DNA from: a bacterium
Lineage (GTDB): Bacteria > Cyanobacteriota > Vampirovibrionia > Gastranaerophilales > Gastranaerophilaceae
DNA: 43,105 nucleotides
Reading direction: 5' to 3'
Assembly: GCA_017480425.1 (NCBI GenBank)
Contig: JAFVAR010000031.1
Coordinates: forward strand, 1 to 43,105
A model generated the notes under the pieces. It was not told where the DNA came from, made no database searches, and saw nothing but the letters and a program-made list of their open reading frames with translations. Below are positions 41,247 to 43,105 of the stretch, one piece after another (the first letter of the stretch is position 1; each line of letters begins with the position of its first letter). The translations under genes were made by a program, and so were the position numbers.

Positions 41247-43105
41247 GTATTAATACAAACCTCCAATCATTAATAGTGCAGAAAAACCTTACGAAATCAA
41301 CCAATGCTTTGGATAAGGCGATAGAGAGATTAACAACGGGTTATAAAATCAACCATGCATCAGATAACGCAGCGAACTATTCAATAACAAGGAATATGTC
41401 GTCGCAGTTGTCATCATACTTACAGGCGGAAGAGAATACAAGTATGGGTTTAGACCTAATACAGACGCAATCATCGACCTTGGATACAATCCAGAACCTT
41501 ACAACAAGACTGCGAGCGTTAGCAGAACAGGCTCACAACGGCACATACGGAGCGCAATCCTTACAGGCAATCAATCAGGAAGCGGGAGCAATAGTGGACG
41601 AGATTTGCCGTATTACGGGAAATACGGAATATAACGGAATTGACTTGATGGGCTCAACAATGCAGGATACATTTAAGGACTCATATGGTGAGACTATCGG
41701 ACTGGATGAGTATGAAGACATATCAATCAAATCAAACGGGCTAATTAATGAGGTAGAAGAATTTGTCGATCCAAATAATGGATTTGTACTAAAAATATCA
41801 AATGTAGATGAAAATATTAATCTTAATAGTGTTGGTGCAACATTTATTATTTCTTCGGCAGAAGATTTTAAAAAATTTTCATATATGATGAACAACGGTC
41901 ATTTATGTAATAATGATCATCACAAGTTTGTATTAACAAATGATATAGATTTATCAGAATATTCCGATGGTGAAGGTTTTGCACCTATAAACTTTAAAGG
42001 TACTTTTGACGGAAACGGTCACACTATATCAAATCTGTATATAAACAGACCCGATGAAGATAATGTTGGGTTGTTCCGTAGTGCAGTAAATGAAGGAGAG
42101 TCAGGTACGATAAAAAATTTACGGCTTGAAAACGTGAATATAACAGGGGATTCATATGTTGGTGCTGTATGTGATCGTAACGTTAAAATAGAGAATGTAG
42201 CTGTTACCGGAGAAGTCAAGGCAAACGGTGATTATGCCGGAATGATTGCTGGCGGTGACTGTTCTGAAATCACAAACTCATATTCAAAAGGCAAAGTCGA
42301 AGGAGCAAACAATATCGGAGGTCTGTCAGGTCAATGTAAAAGAATGGAAAATTGTTTTTCAACGGCGGATGTTATTGCAAGCGGAGATAACATAGGCGGA
42401 TTAACAGGTGTTTGTGACGTTAAAATTGAAAATTGTTATTCTGTAGGAAATGTCAAATCTGATGGCGATTGTGTAGGTGGTATATGCGGCTTACTTTCAA
42501 GGGGTAGCATTGGTAATGTTTATTCAACAGGCAACATATCCGGAGTTACAAATGTCGGTGGTTTAATAGGATGTAGTGATATTAGTATAAGGAATGCCAG
42601 TATAGAATATTCATATTTTTTAGGTGACGTTTCATCAACTCTTTCGGACGGAGTGGTTGGCTCTTTTGTAGGCTCATATTTAGGCGGAAAAACGGTGCGG
42701 ATAAATACTTGTATTTACAACGGGTCAAGCGCCGGAATTAATGCTGTAGGAATGGATGGTAATGTGAATATTAATGATTGTACGGATATTTCAGCATCAT
42801 ATAACCGAGTAATTCAAGTCGGTATAAGCGGTTCAGACGATTCGCAATTGTCATTTAATACATTCTTTTCAGGTTTGGATATAAAATATATAAGCGAGAT
42901 GGGAATGGAGTCATACGGTTCTTTAGAGCGTATTGATAGGTTTATGAATAAAGTTAATAATATGCAGACAAAACTTGGCGCAATCGAGAATCGCTTGATG
43001 AGCAATCTTGAAAGTATCAGCGTAAATATTGAGAATTTAACTTCTTCCCGTTCTACATTGCAGGACGCTGATGTTGCAAAAGAATCAAGTAATTTTATAA
43101 AATCA
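41240..43105 (+). CDS. Flagellin with GLUG-repeat insertion, 3' end missing
   Basis: 622 codons are in the window and roughly 25-35 C-terminal residues are missing. The N-terminal D0/D1 region (1-140) is classical flagellin: SINTNLQSLIVQKNLTKSTN, LTTGYKINHASDNAANYSIT, EYNGIDLMG. The C-terminal D1/D0 (about 545-622) is too: LGAIENRLMSNLESISVNIE, SRSTLQDADVAKESSNFI. Between them, about residues 215-525, is a run of GLUG-type repeats: FKGTFDGNGHTISNLYI, NIGGLSGQCKRMENCFST, NIGGLTGVCDVKIENCYSVG, CVGGICGLL, NVGGLIGCSD. Such repeats are best known from surface adhesins. GGAGG lies 6 nt before the ATG. The nearby fliS product is its likely chaperone. Confidence 0.92.
   Translation, partial: MVSINTNLQSLIVQKNLTKSTNALDKAIERLTTGYKINHASDNAANYSITRNMSSQLSSYLQAEENTSMGLDLIQTQSSTLDTIQNLTTRLRALAEQAHNGTYGAQSLQAINQEAGAIVDEICRITGNTEYNGIDLMGSTMQDTFKDSYGETIGLDEYEDISIKSNGLINEVEEFVDPNNGFVLKISNVDENINLNSVGATFIISSAEDFKKFSYMMNNGHLCNNDHHKFVLTNDIDLSEYSDGEGFAPINFKGTFDGNGHTISNLYINRPDEDNVGLFRSAVNEGESGTIKNLRLENVNITGDSYVGAVCDRNVKIENVAVTGEVKANGDYAGMIAGGDCSEITNSYSKGKVEGANNIGGLSGQCKRMENCFSTADVIASGDNIGGLTGVCDVKIENCYSVGNVKSDGDCVGGICGLLSRGSIGNVYSTGNISGVTNVGGLIGCSDISIRNASIEYSYFLGDVSSTLSDGVVGSFVGSYLGGKTVRINTCIYNGSSAGINAVGMDGNVNINDCTDISASYNRVIQVGISGSDDSQLSFNTFFSGLDIKYISEMGMESYGSLERIDRFMNKVNNMQTKLGAIENRLMSNLESISVNIENLTSSRSTLQDADVAKESSNFIKS

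Noticed and set aside
1-43105. tRNA, rRNA, CRISPR arrays, insertion sequences, known riboswitches
   Set aside because: I saw no cloverleaf with CCA-adjacent stem, no evenly spaced repeats, no transposase motifs and no conserved riboswitch cores by eye. Covariance-model searches would be needed to exclude weak cases.

Overview
The window is AT-rich and gene-dense. It mixes a phage-derived segment with chromosomal genes of a flagellated bacterium with a Gram-negative-type envelope (exported TPR proteins, an outer-membrane-type beta-barrel). The very low GC, frequent TTG/GTG starts, bacterial flagellar genes (flagellin, FliS, FlaG), amylomaltase, amino-acid biosynthesis and low-complexity Gly/Tyr/Asn-rich proteins best fit a gut Melainabacteria/Gastranaerophilales-like genome. 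That assignment is inference: no rRNA or marker tree is available here.

Layout. 1-9986: a phage-like segment. A membrane protein and a class-3 lipase at the left are followed by a collinear plus-strand tail module: beta-propeller tail protein, helical structural protein, small membrane protein, tail-collar protein, BppU-like protein, long tail fibre with a discoidin-like domain, a fibre-associated protein, DUF1353, and last the terminase large subunit. No portal, capsid, integrase or repressor lies in this segment. 9990-13392: a DegT-like protein, a secreted protein, peptide deformylase, methionyl-tRNA formyltransferase and a membrane-anchored nuclease-like protein. 13534-18190: small orphan genes, an Orn/Lys/Arg decarboxylase and two TPR proteins. 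18297-24791 (minus): a run with homoserine dehydrogenase, threonine synthase, glutamate 5-kinase, an HD-GYP protein and amylomaltase, preceded upstream by HU. 25451-28991 (minus): a surface-glycan cassette of LicD, class V aminotransferase, CTP-type nucleotidyltransferase and a FemAB/GNAT-like protein. 29509-30844 (minus): flaG-fliS-fliT-like flagellar genes. 30937-33109: an MshEN-like protein, asparaginase and MscL. 33154-40938 (mostly minus): beta-barrel, GGDEF protein, glycosyltransferase, DegT sugar aminotransferase, 5-formyl-THF cyclo-ligase, IlvD and a glycine-zipper protein. 41240 to the right edge: a flagellin carrying a large GLUG-repeat insertion, incomplete at its C-terminus.

Two things stand out. 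First, five intergenic sites share a promoter-like motif, (A/G)GCAA-N17-ACTTTATA, with exactly 17 nt between the boxes, and each lies 30-40 nt before a start codon. All four complete genes behind it are of unknown function, and at least three look exported or membrane/surface related. It differs from the ordinary sigma70-like promoter before the HU gene and may mark a dedicated regulon. Second, the flagellin has a GLUG-repeat insertion in its variable region, and its start overlaps the stop of a 46-codon upstream ORF. Glycan-modification genes and flagellar chaperones lie within 16 kb, suggesting (not proving) an elaborately decorated flagellum.
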